From the NCBI GenBank assembly GCA_913050215.1, contig CAJXBG010000004.1, forward strand, positions 18,958 to 82,957: DNA of 64,000 bases, written 5' to 3'. A program made the position numbers and the translations under genes. Positions 9,463 through 18,475 of this stretch are shown piece by piece. Source of the stretch: an uncultured Gammaproteobacteria bacterium. GTDB lineage: Bacteria; Pseudomonadota; Gammaproteobacteria; Pseudomonadales; Azotimanducaceae. The notes under the pieces were generated by a model. That model was not told the origin of the DNA and made no database searches. It saw nothing but the letters and a program-made list of their open reading frames with translations. Each line of letters starts with the position of its first letter. Within the stretch, counting starts at the first letter, position 1.

Positions 9463-10140
9463 ATGGCAAGCCATCAGGAAATTGCGGGGGTCAGTGACCA
9501 GGATTTTGTGTTGCGAATGGTACGAAGTCACGATAATCGGTTTGATGAGGCTTTCTGGCTATACGTTGAAGAGCAGGTTCGACCGCAACTGACTGAAAAT
9601 CCTCGCATCGTTGACCTAGGGTGTGGGCCAGGTTTGTTCGTTCGTGATCTTGGTAATCGTTTTAGCGGTGCTGAATTGTACGGCTACGATCTGACGCCCG
9701 CTATGGTGGAATATGCCAAGTCCGAGGTCGAGTATGCCGGAAGTCAGCCCGAGTTTGACGTGTTGGATATCACTACCACCCCGGTGCCACTTGAGGACAA
9801 TAGCGTCGATTTGCTAACGATGACAGCTGTGTTGCATGTGCTTGATGAGCCGCTGGCAATGTGTGCCGAAATTCGTCGCTTACTCGCGCCTGGTGGAGTC
9901 TTTCTGTTGCAGGACTGGATTAGACTACCGTTGTCCAAATATCTGGATATGATGATGGAAAATGTGCCGCCAGAAAAAGCACAGGTGATGGAAAAAGCCA
10001 TGATGAGACTTTCTGTCGCGCACAATAAATACACTATCGAAGACTGGATTTGGTTGTTGGACAAGGGTGGCCTTAAAGTATTACACCAGACACAGATACG
10101 TACTGAACATTTCTGTGTGTTCGTGTGTCAGGAAAAATAG
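9463..10140 (+). CDS. Class I SAM-dependent methyltransferase
   Basis: The 225-residue protein carries the Rossmann motif I VDLGCGPG at about 47-54, motif II with YGYDLTPAM and a post-motif LLQDWIRLP, which identify a class I SAM-dependent methyltransferase (methyltransferase 11/25-like). It is a stand-alone cytoplasmic enzyme, and the target molecule is unknown. The start ATG at 9463 follows AGGAG at seven bases. It lies 17 bp behind the CoA-transferase gene, so one transcript is likely. The 220 bp after it contain no gene. Confidence 0.85.
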   Translation: MASHQEIAGVSDQDFVLRMVRSHDNRFDEAFWLYVEEQVRPQLTENPRIVDLGCGPGLFVRDLGNRFSGAELYGYDLTPAMVEYAKSEVEYAGSQPEFDVLDITTTPVPLEDNSVDLLTMTAVLHVLDEPLAMCAEIRRLLAPGGVFLLQDWIRLPLSKYLDMMMENVPPEKAQVMEKAMMRLSVAHNKYTIEDWIWLLDKGGLKVLHQTQIRTEHFCVFVCQEK

Positions 10141-10360
10141 TCAACTTCCATTGTGCGTCATTAGTCAAGATGTTTGAGATGGTTTTGTGCAGTCAGCGCG
10201 CTTCGATTCACCATGTTCCTAGGTGTCCGGATCAACAGCTGTTTGACCGACTACACCCGTTTTCATCGTTCAGTCGTGACGAGAATGGATGATAAGTATT
10301 CCCCCACTTATACAGATATACTAATGCTTTCCTGATTAGACACACTTTGTAGTAAAGACA

Positions 10361-11278
10361 ATGAACTCACCAAAAACAGCCCTTGAAATTAAAAATCTAA
10401 GCAAAACCTATAGCAACGATGTTCGCGCGCTTAAGGGCATTGATCTGAGTGTTGAGAGAGGCGACTTTTTTGCCTTGTTAGGCCCTAACGGCGCTGGAAA
10501 ATCTACAACCATCGGTATTCTGTTCTCATTAATAAACAAGAGCGGAGGAACGATTGAGGTTTGTGGAATTGATATTGATGAGAATTTTTCCGAGGCAAAA
10601 AGGTTAATCGGCATCGTACCTCAAGAATTCAATTTTAATGTTTTTGAAAAGGTTAGAAACATCGTGGTTACTCAGGGTGGTTATTATGGTTTACCCCGAG
10701 CGATAGCAGAAGAGAGGGCAGATAAGTATCTCAAAAAATTAGGTTTGTGGGATAAACGAAATGATATCGGGAGGGAGCTATCCGGCGGAATGAAGCGCAG
10801 GTTGATGATCGCTAGGGCTCTGGTTCACGAACCTGAGCTGCTTGTATTGGACGAACCCACGGCAGGCGTTGATATCGAAATGAGACGGGAAATGTGGAGT
10901 TTTTTACGAGATCTTAATGAAAACGATACGACGATCATTCTAACAACCCACTATTTGGAAGAAGCAGAAATGCTTTGTCGAAACATCGCCATTATCGACC
11001 AAGGGGCCATCGTACATCACAGCAGTATGAAAGATTTATTGAGGCAGCTTCATACCGAAACGTTTGTGCTTGATGCTCGAGCAAACCTGCCAGAAAAAAT
11101 GTCGCTGGGTGCATATGGTTTTCAGAGAGTGGATGACCGCACACTGGAGGTTGAGGTGGACAAGGAGAGGAATCTGAACGGGGTATTCGAAGCTTTATCA
11201 GAACAGGGAATAGAAATTAGTAGCATGCGAAATAAGACCAACAGATTGGAAGAGATGTTTGTGAGTTTATTGTCATGA
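10361..11278 (+). CDS. yadG: ABC transporter ATP-binding protein YadG
   Basis: The 305-residue ATPase shows Walker A GPNGAGKST at 41-49, the signature LSGGMKRRLMIARAL, Walker B LLVLDEPTAGVD and the switch TTHYLEEAEML. The whole chain, including the C-terminal SMRNKTNRLEEMFVSLL, follows E. coli YadG closely from memory, which is the basis for the symbol. It powers the ABC-2 type exporter encoded by the next gene, whose start overlaps its stop by four bases (ATGA). The substrate of YadGH is not established. An imperfect inverted repeat, ATAAGT/ACTTAT, lies at 10292-10311 upstream. Confidence 0.92.
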   Translation: MNSPKTALEIKNLSKTYSNDVRALKGIDLSVERGDFFALLGPNGAGKSTTIGILFSLINKSGGTIEVCGIDIDENFSEAKRLIGIVPQEFNFNVFEKVRNIVVTQGGYYGLPRAIAEERADKYLKKLGLWDKRNDIGRELSGGMKRRLMIARALVHEPELLVLDEPTAGVDIEMRREMWSFLRDLNENDTTIILTTHYLEEAEMLCRNIAIIDQGAIVHHSSMKDLLRQLHTETFVLDARANLPEKMSLGAYGFQRVDDRTLEVEVDKERNLNGVFEALSEQGIEISSMRNKTNRLEEMFVSLLS

Positions 11279-12048
11279 GTCGTTACGAAATGTGGGTCGC
11301 CTTTCAGACGATTTTGCGCAAGGAAGTTCGTCGTTATATGAGAATTTGGCCTCAGACATTGTTGCCGCCGGCAATAACGATGACGCTGTATTTTGTTATT
11401 TTTGGTGCCCTGATAGGGTCTAGAATTGGCCTGATGGGAGGGTTCTCATATATGCAATTTGTTGTGCCTGGACTCATCATGATGGCGGTTGTGACCAATT
11501 CTTATTCCAACATTGTCTCATCCTTCTTTGGGGCGAAATACAATAACAGTGTCCAGGAGTTACTCGTTTCACCCGTACCTAACTGGATCATACTGGCCGG
11601 TTTTGTCACAGGAAGTGTCAGTAGAGGGCTGCTGATTGCTGTCATTGTGACATGCCTGTCACTTTTTTTTGCTGACCTGAATGTCCAACACGTGGGAGCT
11701 ACGATGCTTGTAGTGTTGATGACTGCTGTGCTGTTCTCTCTTTTTGGCTTTATCAACGCGGTTTTTGCGCGTAATTTCGACGATATTTCGATAGTCCCAA
11801 CCTTTATTTTGACGCCACTTATTTATCTGGGTGGCGTGTTCTATTCACTGGATCTGCTGCCAGAGTTTTGGGCGAATCTCTCTAGACTGAACCCTCTGGT
11901 ATACGTAGTAAACGGTTTTCGCTACGGGGTGCTGGGGGTTTCCGATGTTAATGTTGAGTTTTCTCTTGGCATGATTACCATCTTTACCTTCATCACGTTC
12001 TTTTATTGTTTGCATCTTCTCGATTCCGGTACCCGATTGAGAGAATAA
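11275..12048 (+). CDS. yadH: ABC-2 type transporter permease YadH
   Basis: The 257-residue permease has six hydrophobic segments. Its conserved stretches are MRIWPQTLLPPAITMTLYFV, SYMQFVVPGLIMM, SSFFGAKYNNSVQELLVSPV and the late TPLIYLGGVFYSLDLLP with LNPLVYVVNGFRYG. These agree with YadH and more generally with the NodJ/drug-exporter ABC-2 family. It forms the inner-membrane channel of the YadGH exporter. Its start overlaps the yadG stop, and a DUF885 lipoprotein gene begins 29 bp downstream, so three genes probably form one transcript. Confidence 0.92.
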   Translation: MSRYEMWVAFQTILRKEVRRYMRIWPQTLLPPAITMTLYFVIFGALIGSRIGLMGGFSYMQFVVPGLIMMAVVTNSYSNIVSSFFGAKYNNSVQELLVSPVPNWIILAGFVTGSVSRGLLIAVIVTCLSLFFADLNVQHVGATMLVVLMTAVLFSLFGFINAVFARNFDDISIVPTFILTPLIYLGGVFYSLDLLPEFWANLSRLNPLVYVVNGFRYGVLGVSDVNVEFSLGMITIFTFITFFYCLHLLDSGTRLRE

Positions 12049-12077
12049 TGATGCGTCACGCTAAGGGAGAGTTTTAT

Positions 12078-13940
12078 ATGCGCTTTCTTATTATTGTTTT
12101 TACTTCATTGTTATTGGCAGGATGTACGTCGGAAGAAGATCCCAGCACGAGGATTGAAAGTTCGTCAGGAGTTGAGTCGGCTGCGGATGTTAAACTCGGA
12201 TCTGAGACACAGCAGTTAAATGCTTGGCTAGATAAAGAGTTTGATGACTATCTGGACTTTAGTCCAATGGCAAAAACCAGACAGGGTAGCAAGAGTGACT
12301 ATGGCATGCTCGATGATGTATCTGATGCGCAACGCGAAAAGGTATTGAGTTGGCGTCGTCGTTCGGTCGATCACATGCGTGCAACTTTTAATCGTGATCA
12401 ATTGGATGATCAGGGAAAGTTATCTTGGGACCTCTGGGCTTTTTTATTAACGCGCGCTGAAGCCTCGCTCCCATATCAGCGGCATCGATATGTGTTCGGC
12501 AGAAGGGGACCTCATACGAGTTTGCCGAATAGTCTGATTAATTATCACAAGGTGGATTCGCCAGAGGACATGCTCGCCTATATAGCCCGGATTAATGATT
12601 CTTATCGTTATCTCTCGCAGTACCTTGATCAAGCAAAAAAATCTGCGGCCGCGGGTATCCGAGCGCCCTATTTTGACTACGAAATATCAATGAGTCAGTC
12701 ACAGCGGGTGATCACCGGAGAACCCTTCACGAGTGAAGAGGGTGACTCCGCAATTTGGGCAGATATTACGGCGAAAATAGCCACGCTCGAGAAAGGCGGA
12801 AAAATTAATGCGCAAGAGAGTCAGGTGCTTTATGACGCTGCGCAGCGCGCGCTACTTGAGGCTTTCAAACCCGCTTACAATGCCATCCTCAGTTGGCAAG
12901 CCTCTGATATAGATAACGTTTCCAGTAAGGCGAAGGGTGTCTGGGCTTTGCCGAATGGAGAATTATTTTATGACTATCGTTTGACCCAAATGACAACTCT
13001 GCCATTGAGCGCAAAAGATATTCATGAAACGGGACTGGCAGAAGTTGCGAGAATTCAGTCAGAGATGGAAACCATTAAAAAGAACGTCGGTTTCGATGGG
13101 TCGTTGTATGAGTTTTTTACTTTTATGCGGGAAGATGACCAGTTCTATTTTCAGAACAACGACGAAGGGCGACAAAAATATCTTTCGATGGCAGAGGGTT
13201 TTCTCGAAGATGTCGAGCAGAAACTACCTGAATATTTCGGGCTCCTGCCGAAGGGTAAGTTGGAGGTTCGACGTGTGGAACCGTTTCGCGAACAACCCGG
13301 CGCTGCCGCGCACTATATGCGTGGCACCCTCGACGGCAAAAGACCAGGCGTATTCTATATCCATCTTTCTGATATGAGAGCAACCGCTAAGTACAGACTG
13401 GAAAATCTGGCATATCACGAGGGTTTACCGGGGCATCACATGCAGATTGCTATCCAGCAAGAACTTGAGAATATCCCGCATTTCCGTAGATATCATGGTT
13501 ACACTGCTTATAGTGAAGGTTGGGGTCTTTATGCCGAATATTTGGGGAAAGATATGGGTTTTTATAAAGACGACTACTCTGATTTCGGCAGACTTTCTGG
13601 TGAAATATGGCGTGCAATCCGACTTGTCGTCGATACTGGCATCCATGCAAAACAGTGGACGGAAGCGCAGGCAATCGATTATGCACTGCGAAATTCTCCG
13701 CGACCTATCGCGTCCGTCAAATCGGAAGTTCGTCGCTATTTTAATGCTCCAGGTCAAGCCACCGCCTATAAAATTGGCATGTTAAAAATATTAGAATTGC
13801 GGTCACGAGCAATGACGGCGCTTGGAGATAAGTTCGACTACCGTGATTTCCATGATGTCATCCTAGGCAATGGTCCGCTGCCCCTACCTCTCTTGGAATC
13901 TCAGGTTGATACCTGGATAGCGAAGCAAAAAGGACTCTGA
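12078..13940 (+). CDS. DUF885 family lipoprotein, probable metallopeptidase
   Basis: I choose the ATG at 12078 because it follows AAGGGAG at good spacing and opens a lipoprotein signal ending LLLAGC with the lipidated Cys at residue 16; an open frame reaches back to 12006 inside yadH but has no such support. The protein is 620 residues, typical for DUF885. The family's conserved YHEGLPGHHMQ and the later AYSEGWGLYAEYLG are present; the HEGLPGHH pattern and the second Glu suggest a zinc peptidase site. It is expected to be anchored in the envelope. The gene is the third of the yadGH transcript, which hints at a shared envelope role (inference). Confidence 0.88.
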   Translation: MRFLIIVFTSLLLAGCTSEEDPSTRIESSSGVESAADVKLGSETQQLNAWLDKEFDDYLDFSPMAKTRQGSKSDYGMLDDVSDAQREKVLSWRRRSVDHMRATFNRDQLDDQGKLSWDLWAFLLTRAEASLPYQRHRYVFGRRGPHTSLPNSLINYHKVDSPEDMLAYIARINDSYRYLSQYLDQAKKSAAAGIRAPYFDYEISMSQSQRVITGEPFTSEEGDSAIWADITAKIATLEKGGKINAQESQVLYDAAQRALLEAFKPAYNAILSWQASDIDNVSSKAKGVWALPNGELFYDYRLTQMTTLPLSAKDIHETGLAEVARIQSEMETIKKNVGFDGSLYEFFTFMREDDQFYFQNNDEGRQKYLSMAEGFLEDVEQKLPEYFGLLPKGKLEVRRVEPFREQPGAAAHYMRGTLDGKRPGVFYIHLSDMRATAKYRLENLAYHEGLPGHHMQIAIQQELENIPHFRRYHGYTAYSEGWGLYAEYLGKDMGFYKDDYSDFGRLSGEIWRAIRLVVDTGIHAKQWTEAQAIDYALRNSPRPIASVKSEVRRYFNAPGQATAYKIGMLKILELRSRAMTALGDKFDYRDFHDVILGNGPLPLPLLESQVDTWIAKQKGL

Positions 13941-14028
13941 CGGGTGCTAAAGGTTTGCACTGTTCAGTGCCTCTGCAAAGGATTACGCAATGACTGCAGC
14001 AGATAAACGAGGAAAAGCAGGCATAGGC

Positions 14029-15969
14029 TTAAATGGAGGTCCCTTCTGTGTTTCCACTTAACTCATCGTAACTTTTTGATTTGCCCTCTCGTAGATGGGT
14101 AATAACAGAAGCGAGTACGCTTTCAAATTCCGCACCGGTATCCAGTATTTCGCTATTTTCGGCGATGATCATTTGAGTGATTTGCCTATGACTAAACTCT
14201 CCTACCTTAAGGCCTGCACGGTTGGTAAAGATATAGGTGTTGCTGCTCGGAATAATGGCTACAAGTTTACAAGGGGTCAGGGTGCCTTCCATTACGGGTA
14301 AATTGACCCAAGCTTCAACTTTGAGTGAGTCTACTGCGCGGGTTGCTGCTTCAAACTTCTGTTCGGCTTTTTTTCTTAGTACCTGAGCGCGTTTGTGTTT
14401 TTTCTTTGCAAGTACCTGTTGTTGTTTTAATCGTTGTGCGATGGCTTTCTGGCGTTTTGACAAATATTCTCGAATCAGGTTTTTCTTTTCGTCGCGAGCA
14501 ACGGTTTGGATTTCCTTTTCTTTCTGGCTATGAATGCTCTGAATAACGGTGTTTAAAAAACGCTCTATCACGCTGCGGCAGTTTGATTTAAGGGTGAGCG
14601 GTTGCATGGTGCCTGTCTCAAGGTAGTTCGTCATTTTGGTGTAAGTCACATGCATCACTTTACGTCGATTGTGGTTGGTGAAAAGTATACGCTGCGCATC
14701 ACTGCGGTTTAGGATGATCTTGATCCGGGCAATTTTTTCCTCAGGTTCCGATTTGTCGTCAAATAAATACCACTGTCCGCTGCGCATTTTGCTGATGCTT
14801 TGTCTGGTTTTTTCATTAAGGGCACGTTGGTTATCTGTATGATTTACATCGGTTGGCAAGAGTTCGAAGTCGCAGGGGTCAGAAGGATCACCTGCGAGTA
14901 TCGCTTCGTATTCTGCTTTGATATCTGCTAAACAGGCTTCAAGTGGTTCAGTATCAAAAGGCATCTTTTTGCAGAATGCCTTGATGCGCCCGGGCAGCTT
15001 TGAAATGACCTCCCTCTGTCGCGCTGCGTCGCCCGTTGTACCTTGAAGTGACCAGATCAGCAGATCAGTCAACTTTTTGACGGCCCTCCACGATCTAGAA
15101 TCAGGCCCCCTGTGGTTGTAGACTTGTTGAAGAAATTCATACCAGGAGCCCTGGAGCAGAAAGATGATAAATAAGGGCAGTTCTCGGTAGGCCATCTTTT
15201 CGTTCAGTAGTGCAGCAGAAAAGTAGCGCGCATTTTGACCAGCGATTTTTTCCAGAGTAGATTCGCAAAGTTTTCGCTCCATTTTTTCGAAAACTTGATT
15301 TTCCCTCTCGTAAAATCCAGTCAGTTCCTCGAAACACTGATCCAGTGTTATTCGACCGGTGACCAGAGCGCGTACACTGGTTTCGATCTTCTCCATAAAC
15401 TGAAAACCAAGGATACCGAGATCCTCACTCCAGCCCATGCTTTGCTCGATAAGCAAATCCATTAGGGCCAAAATTGGCTGTTCATCTATGATCGACTTGG
15501 CGCCGTTGTTCATAGCCTCGATGACAACTAGCGGCGCTATATCACGAATAAGCGCTTCAATTCTGAAATCTAGATCGGTTTGTCGAAAAATTTCAGTAAT
15601 GCAATCATCTACATAGCTGATGAGTGTCGCATCGTCTGGGTCTAAGCGGACGCCCGGATGAAATTTCCGAATTTGCGTTGAAATTGGCTCAATGTGTTGA
15701 TCAGTTGAGAGTGCGTGCAATTTCAGCAGTAATTCCTGCAGAGCTTCTGCTTGAATGTTTCCACGATCGTTTTTCTTATGCGTGTAATGACTTTTGAGTG
15801 CGGCGGCAATTTGTTGCTCGCTGAGTCTCTGGACCGAGATGTTCTTTTCCGCCGTCGCTATCTGCGATGCCAATTTTAAGATTTGGGTCGATGGCTTGTG
15901 AGAAGCATTGGCTGCCATGTTGGGGTGTCCGGGTGTTGAATCAGAGTTCGGTGAGACTAGACGTTGCAT
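14029..15969 (-). CDS. DUF1631 family protein
   Basis: The 646-residue protein is cytoplasmic-looking, with no signal peptide or membrane helix. A Q/S-rich N terminus precedes the DUF1631 body: FHPGVRLDPDDATLISYVDDC, a helical region around IRDIAPLVVIEAMNNG and a long Glu/Lys/Arg-rich coiled-coil-like stretch late in the protein. The C-terminal domain has WVNLPVMEGTLTPCKLVAIIP and YIFTNRAGLKVGEF, the pattern that ends DUF1631 proteins. The family is widespread in gammaproteobacteria and has no settled function; some databases call it thymidine phosphorylase without support. The start at 15969 lacks a clear SD, and ATG 15918 is an alternative. Confidence 0.8.
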   Translation of the reverse strand: MQRLVSPNSDSTPGHPNMAANASHKPSTQILKLASQIATAEKNISVQRLSEQQIAAALKSHYTHKKNDRGNIQAEALQELLLKLHALSTDQHIEPISTQIRKFHPGVRLDPDDATLISYVDDCITEIFRQTDLDFRIEALIRDIAPLVVIEAMNNGAKSIIDEQPILALMDLLIEQSMGWSEDLGILGFQFMEKIETSVRALVTGRITLDQCFEELTGFYERENQVFEKMERKLCESTLEKIAGQNARYFSAALLNEKMAYRELPLFIIFLLQGSWYEFLQQVYNHRGPDSRSWRAVKKLTDLLIWSLQGTTGDAARQREVISKLPGRIKAFCKKMPFDTEPLEACLADIKAEYEAILAGDPSDPCDFELLPTDVNHTDNQRALNEKTRQSISKMRSGQWYLFDDKSEPEEKIARIKIILNRSDAQRILFTNHNRRKVMHVTYTKMTNYLETGTMQPLTLKSNCRSVIERFLNTVIQSIHSQKEKEIQTVARDEKKNLIREYLSKRQKAIAQRLKQQQVLAKKKHKRAQVLRKKAEQKFEAATRAVDSLKVEAWVNLPVMEGTLTPCKLVAIIPSSNTYIFTNRAGLKVGEFSHRQITQMIIAENSEILDTGAEFESVLASVITHLREGKSKSYDELSGNTEGTSI

Positions 15970-16185
15970 GTTAGCAAGTTTACCCGCGGCATAAACATGA
16001 TGTAGAACACATTTTTGTTCAGTCAGACATCGCTCAAGTTGATCTTGCCTGCCAGATCAGCTTTCGCCTGAAGAGTTGTGATAATTGCTTTAGGTTGGTG
16101 AATTTGACCATTGTTAGTCTAAATGCGGTTAAGTCGTCTTTCGCAAAAAATGTAATTAAATCAATGATATAACAGGAGTTTGGCA

Positions 16186-16311
16186 GTGGCGCTGTGTTTG
16201 GCATGGATCATGCAAATCAGTTTATGGAAGAGTCTATGGAACAGTTTACGGAATCGTTTACGGAATCGTTTACGGAATCGTTTACGGAATCGTTTACAGG
16301 ATAGTTTATAG
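16186..16311 (+). CDS. Candidate 41-residue peptide built on a tandem LRNR repeat
   Basis: GTG at 16186 is preceded by AGGAG at 16174-16178, a seven-base spacing, and opens a frame of 41 codons ending at TAG 16309-16311. Residues 1-20 are hydrophobic with four Trp-containing or aliphatic patches (start VALCLAWIMQISLW). Residues 21-37 are four exact copies of LRNR plus a final Leu, giving a strongly cationic tail. The repeat arises from a 12-bp minisatellite that is stop-free in all six frames, so an open frame here is partly expected by chance. A second overlapping frame from ATG 16203 would encode 33 residues with a (FTES)n repeat but lacks an SD. It ends 34 bp before the next gene. Confidence 0.35.
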   Translation: MALCLAWIMQISLWKSLWNSLRNRLRNRLRNRLRNRLQDSL

Positions 16312-16315
16312 ACAA
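16220..16315. repeat. 12-bp minisatellite, eight units
   Basis: Four perfect copies of GTTTACGGAATC occupy 16244-16291. Two degenerate copies lie before them (16220-16231 GTTTATGGAAGA, 16232-16243 GTCTATGGAACA) and two after (16292-16303 GTTTACAGGATA, 16304-16315 GTTTATAGACAA). The outward decay, with identical central copies, is typical of recent slippage expansion of an older array. The unit length is a multiple of three, so any frame through it is kept. Confidence 0.93.
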
Positions 16316-16345
16316 GCCAAACTGAAATAATGACAGGCAAGAAGT

Positions 16346-16774
16346 ATGCGAAAGACATTTGGTAGTGACAAACAATGGCGTAGGCAGACAGGCGAATTTG
16401 ATAGACTGAATAACCGGCAATCTGCGGGTGCTAGCCATAGCCAAGGGAAAAAGCTGGTCTATCTGGCGATCTCCGTGCTGATGCTGATGATTGGTCTGGC
16501 CGGTATCATCATCCCCATCATTCCGGGTTTGCTGTTTCTTGCGGTGGCACTTTTTTATCTCGGTAAAGTCTTTCCGAGTATAAAATCTTTGAGTGATAGT
16601 CATCCTGTTCTTGGAAAAGTTAATGATCGAATCGACCAAATGGCAGAGATTACAATGTGGGATAGAATTAAGGTGGCAGCCTTAATGAGCGCGGAAGCAG
16701 CTACATCTGCTATTTCTGCGATGCTCACTTACGGCGCTGAGAAGCTCAGAAAGCATAACCCCCCTACCTACTGA
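16346..16774 (+). CDS. YbaN/DUF454-like small inner-membrane protein
   Basis: The 142-residue protein has a basic N terminus of about 30 residues, then a hydrophobic hairpin at about 38-75 containing MIGLAGIIIPIIPGLLFLAVALFYL, read here in two parts either side of the Pro-Gly turn. A SHPVLGKVNDRI segment follows and a moderately hydrophobic C-terminal helix. The hairpin plus HPVLG arrangement resembles DUF454 (YbaN) and PGPGW-type membrane proteins of unknown function. It follows the repeat-encoded candidate peptide and converges with the GPH symporter gene 86 bp downstream. Confidence 0.68.
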   Translation: MRKTFGSDKQWRRQTGEFDRLNNRQSAGASHSQGKKLVYLAISVLMLMIGLAGIIIPIIPGLLFLAVALFYLGKVFPSIKSLSDSHPVLGKVNDRIDQMAEITMWDRIKVAALMSAEAATSAISAMLTYGAEKLRKHNPPTY

Positions 16775-16859
16775 GGCCGTTAGGGCGTCGCCATAGCGAA
16801 AGGCAGGAAAGGGAGCGTCTCTTCGATCGGAATTCAACCGGCTCTGAATGATGCCACTA

Positions 16860-18320
16860 TTATTTTTGCTCGGTGAGTTCGCGTAGATTCTGCTCATGGT
16901 CGTCTCTATTGATCTGGTAGACATTCAATACCATGAGTGCCATGAGATAGAAAAATAGTAAAACAGGCACATACAGTAGCGCTAAATCGAACAGCGTCTC
17001 ATCTGGAATCTCGCCGGGCTTTGCCTGGGTCGGGAATTGTACGTAGGCCAGTATTTGTCCCGCAACGACAACACCAAGGCCATTGACTGCTTTTTGTGAA
17101 AAGCTGTTGGCCGCAAAAAATATCCCCTCAGATCTTCTGCCGGTTTTTACCTCACTATCCTCTACCACGTCCGCAATCATCGCTGCGATCAAAGCAGCAG
17201 AGGTAATAACAAGCGTTACCTCAATCGTATTGAACACAATTAGGGTGTTAAACAATACGTTAATGGCCAGAGAGAAGTCTCCAATCATCAGTATGTAGGG
17301 GGCGGCGTTGTTTTCAGGAAACCAACCCAGCATGCGCAAAATATAGGGCAGTGGTGCGAGTGCAAATGCCAAGCCGGTAATCGTCATTGCCCCTTTTTTC
17401 TTTCCAAGCCATTTCGATATGCGCGGTGCAATGAACAGTGCAATGAGTGCCGAGAGATAATAGGGTAGGTTCATAATACCAATTTGGAAAGTTGTGAATT
17501 CCCAGAAGTGCCTGGAAAAGTAAATGCTCAGAGATGTTGAGACGCCTGCCGCTACCGCATACAACAATGCAAAGATGAACAGTGCAAAAAATGAGCGATT
17601 GTTTAGCGTCTCTTTAATCTCTAATGTTGTTCTCTTTAAATTGAATGGCGCCATGGGCGGAGGTTGTTTCAAGTTCGGTATATGGCGATGAGTACCTATG
17701 GCGCTGGCGTAAATAGAAATAAAGATAATGATTGATGCCGTGAGACCATAATTACTCCATCCTGCTATGTATTCCGTGCCACCTTTTGATTCTGGCAGAA
17801 ACACAAGGTAGTTCAGCACAGCCATAGTCAAACCGCCCCACCAGCCGAAGAAGTATCGATAGCTCATCATCTCCGTGCGCTCATCGTAGTCGTCCGTGAG
17901 TTCGGCTACCAATGCTGTAGATGGAATTTCATAGAAAGTAATCAGGGTGCGTATGATGACGGCCGTACAGACAAAATAGAGGAATAATCCTGTTTCATCC
18001 CAGTCAGGTGGCGACCAAAGGAAGTAATACGCCACCGCGACGGGCAATCCCGCCATATACATAAAGGGGTGTCGTCGGCCCCACTTTGAATGAGTGTTGT
18101 CTGATATGTATCCAACTAACGGATCAGATACGGCATCGAATATCAATGCGATCAAAATGCCAATGGAAACTAGGTCTGCTCGCAGACCGACTATCTGACT
18201 GTAGAAAAAAAGCAGCAAGTAGTTAAAGCCGTTGCTTTTCGCGCCATTTGCGACGGCGCCAAATCCGTAATAGAACTTAGTGAAAAAGTCGAGTTTCTGA
18301 CTTGAAGAGGATGCGCTCAT
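16860..18320 (-). CDS. GPH-family (MelB-like) sugar/cation symporter, MFS
   Basis: The 486-residue protein has about twelve hydrophobic segments and the glycoside-pentoside-hexuronide family signature in its first cytoplasmic loop, DAVSDPLVGYISDNTHSKWGRRHP. The N-terminal KFYYGFGAVANGAK is also typical. The family imports glycosides or related compounds with Na+ or H+. The start at 18320 has no strong SD. A divergent esterase gene begins 156 bp away, so import and hydrolysis of one compound is a reasonable guess. The substrate is not readable. Confidence 0.88.
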   Translation of the reverse strand: MSASSSSQKLDFFTKFYYGFGAVANGAKSNGFNYLLLFFYSQIVGLRADLVSIGILIALIFDAVSDPLVGYISDNTHSKWGRRHPFMYMAGLPVAVAYYFLWSPPDWDETGLFLYFVCTAVIIRTLITFYEIPSTALVAELTDDYDERTEMMSYRYFFGWWGGLTMAVLNYLVFLPESKGGTEYIAGWSNYGLTASIIIFISIYASAIGTHRHIPNLKQPPPMAPFNLKRTTLEIKETLNNRSFFALFIFALLYAVAAGVSTSLSIYFSRHFWEFTTFQIGIMNLPYYLSALIALFIAPRISKWLGKKKGAMTITGLAFALAPLPYILRMLGWFPENNAAPYILMIGDFSLAINVLFNTLIVFNTIEVTLVITSAALIAAMIADVVEDSEVKTGRRSEGIFFAANSFSQKAVNGLGVVVAGQILAYVQFPTQAKPGEIPDETLFDLALLYVPVLLFFYLMALMVLNVYQINRDDHEQNLRELTEQK

Positions 18321-18475
18321 TATTTTTATAGCTACTCGCTAGCGGTTTATGGATTTCGAGCTCGGCAATCTATCACGGAATAACGCAAAGAAGCATGCCA
18401 TTTAGCGCTTTTCTTATTAGACGTATCCCCGCATGATGTTGTCACCCACCGATAGCTCGACTGAAGGAATTTCTC

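Noticed and set aside
13957..13970. GCACTG/CAGTGC hairpin after the DUF885 gene
   Set aside because: Short stem with a two-base gap and no T-run; not a convincing terminator.
16220..16315. CRISPR-like array
   Set aside because: 12-bp contiguous units without spacers; this is a minisatellite.
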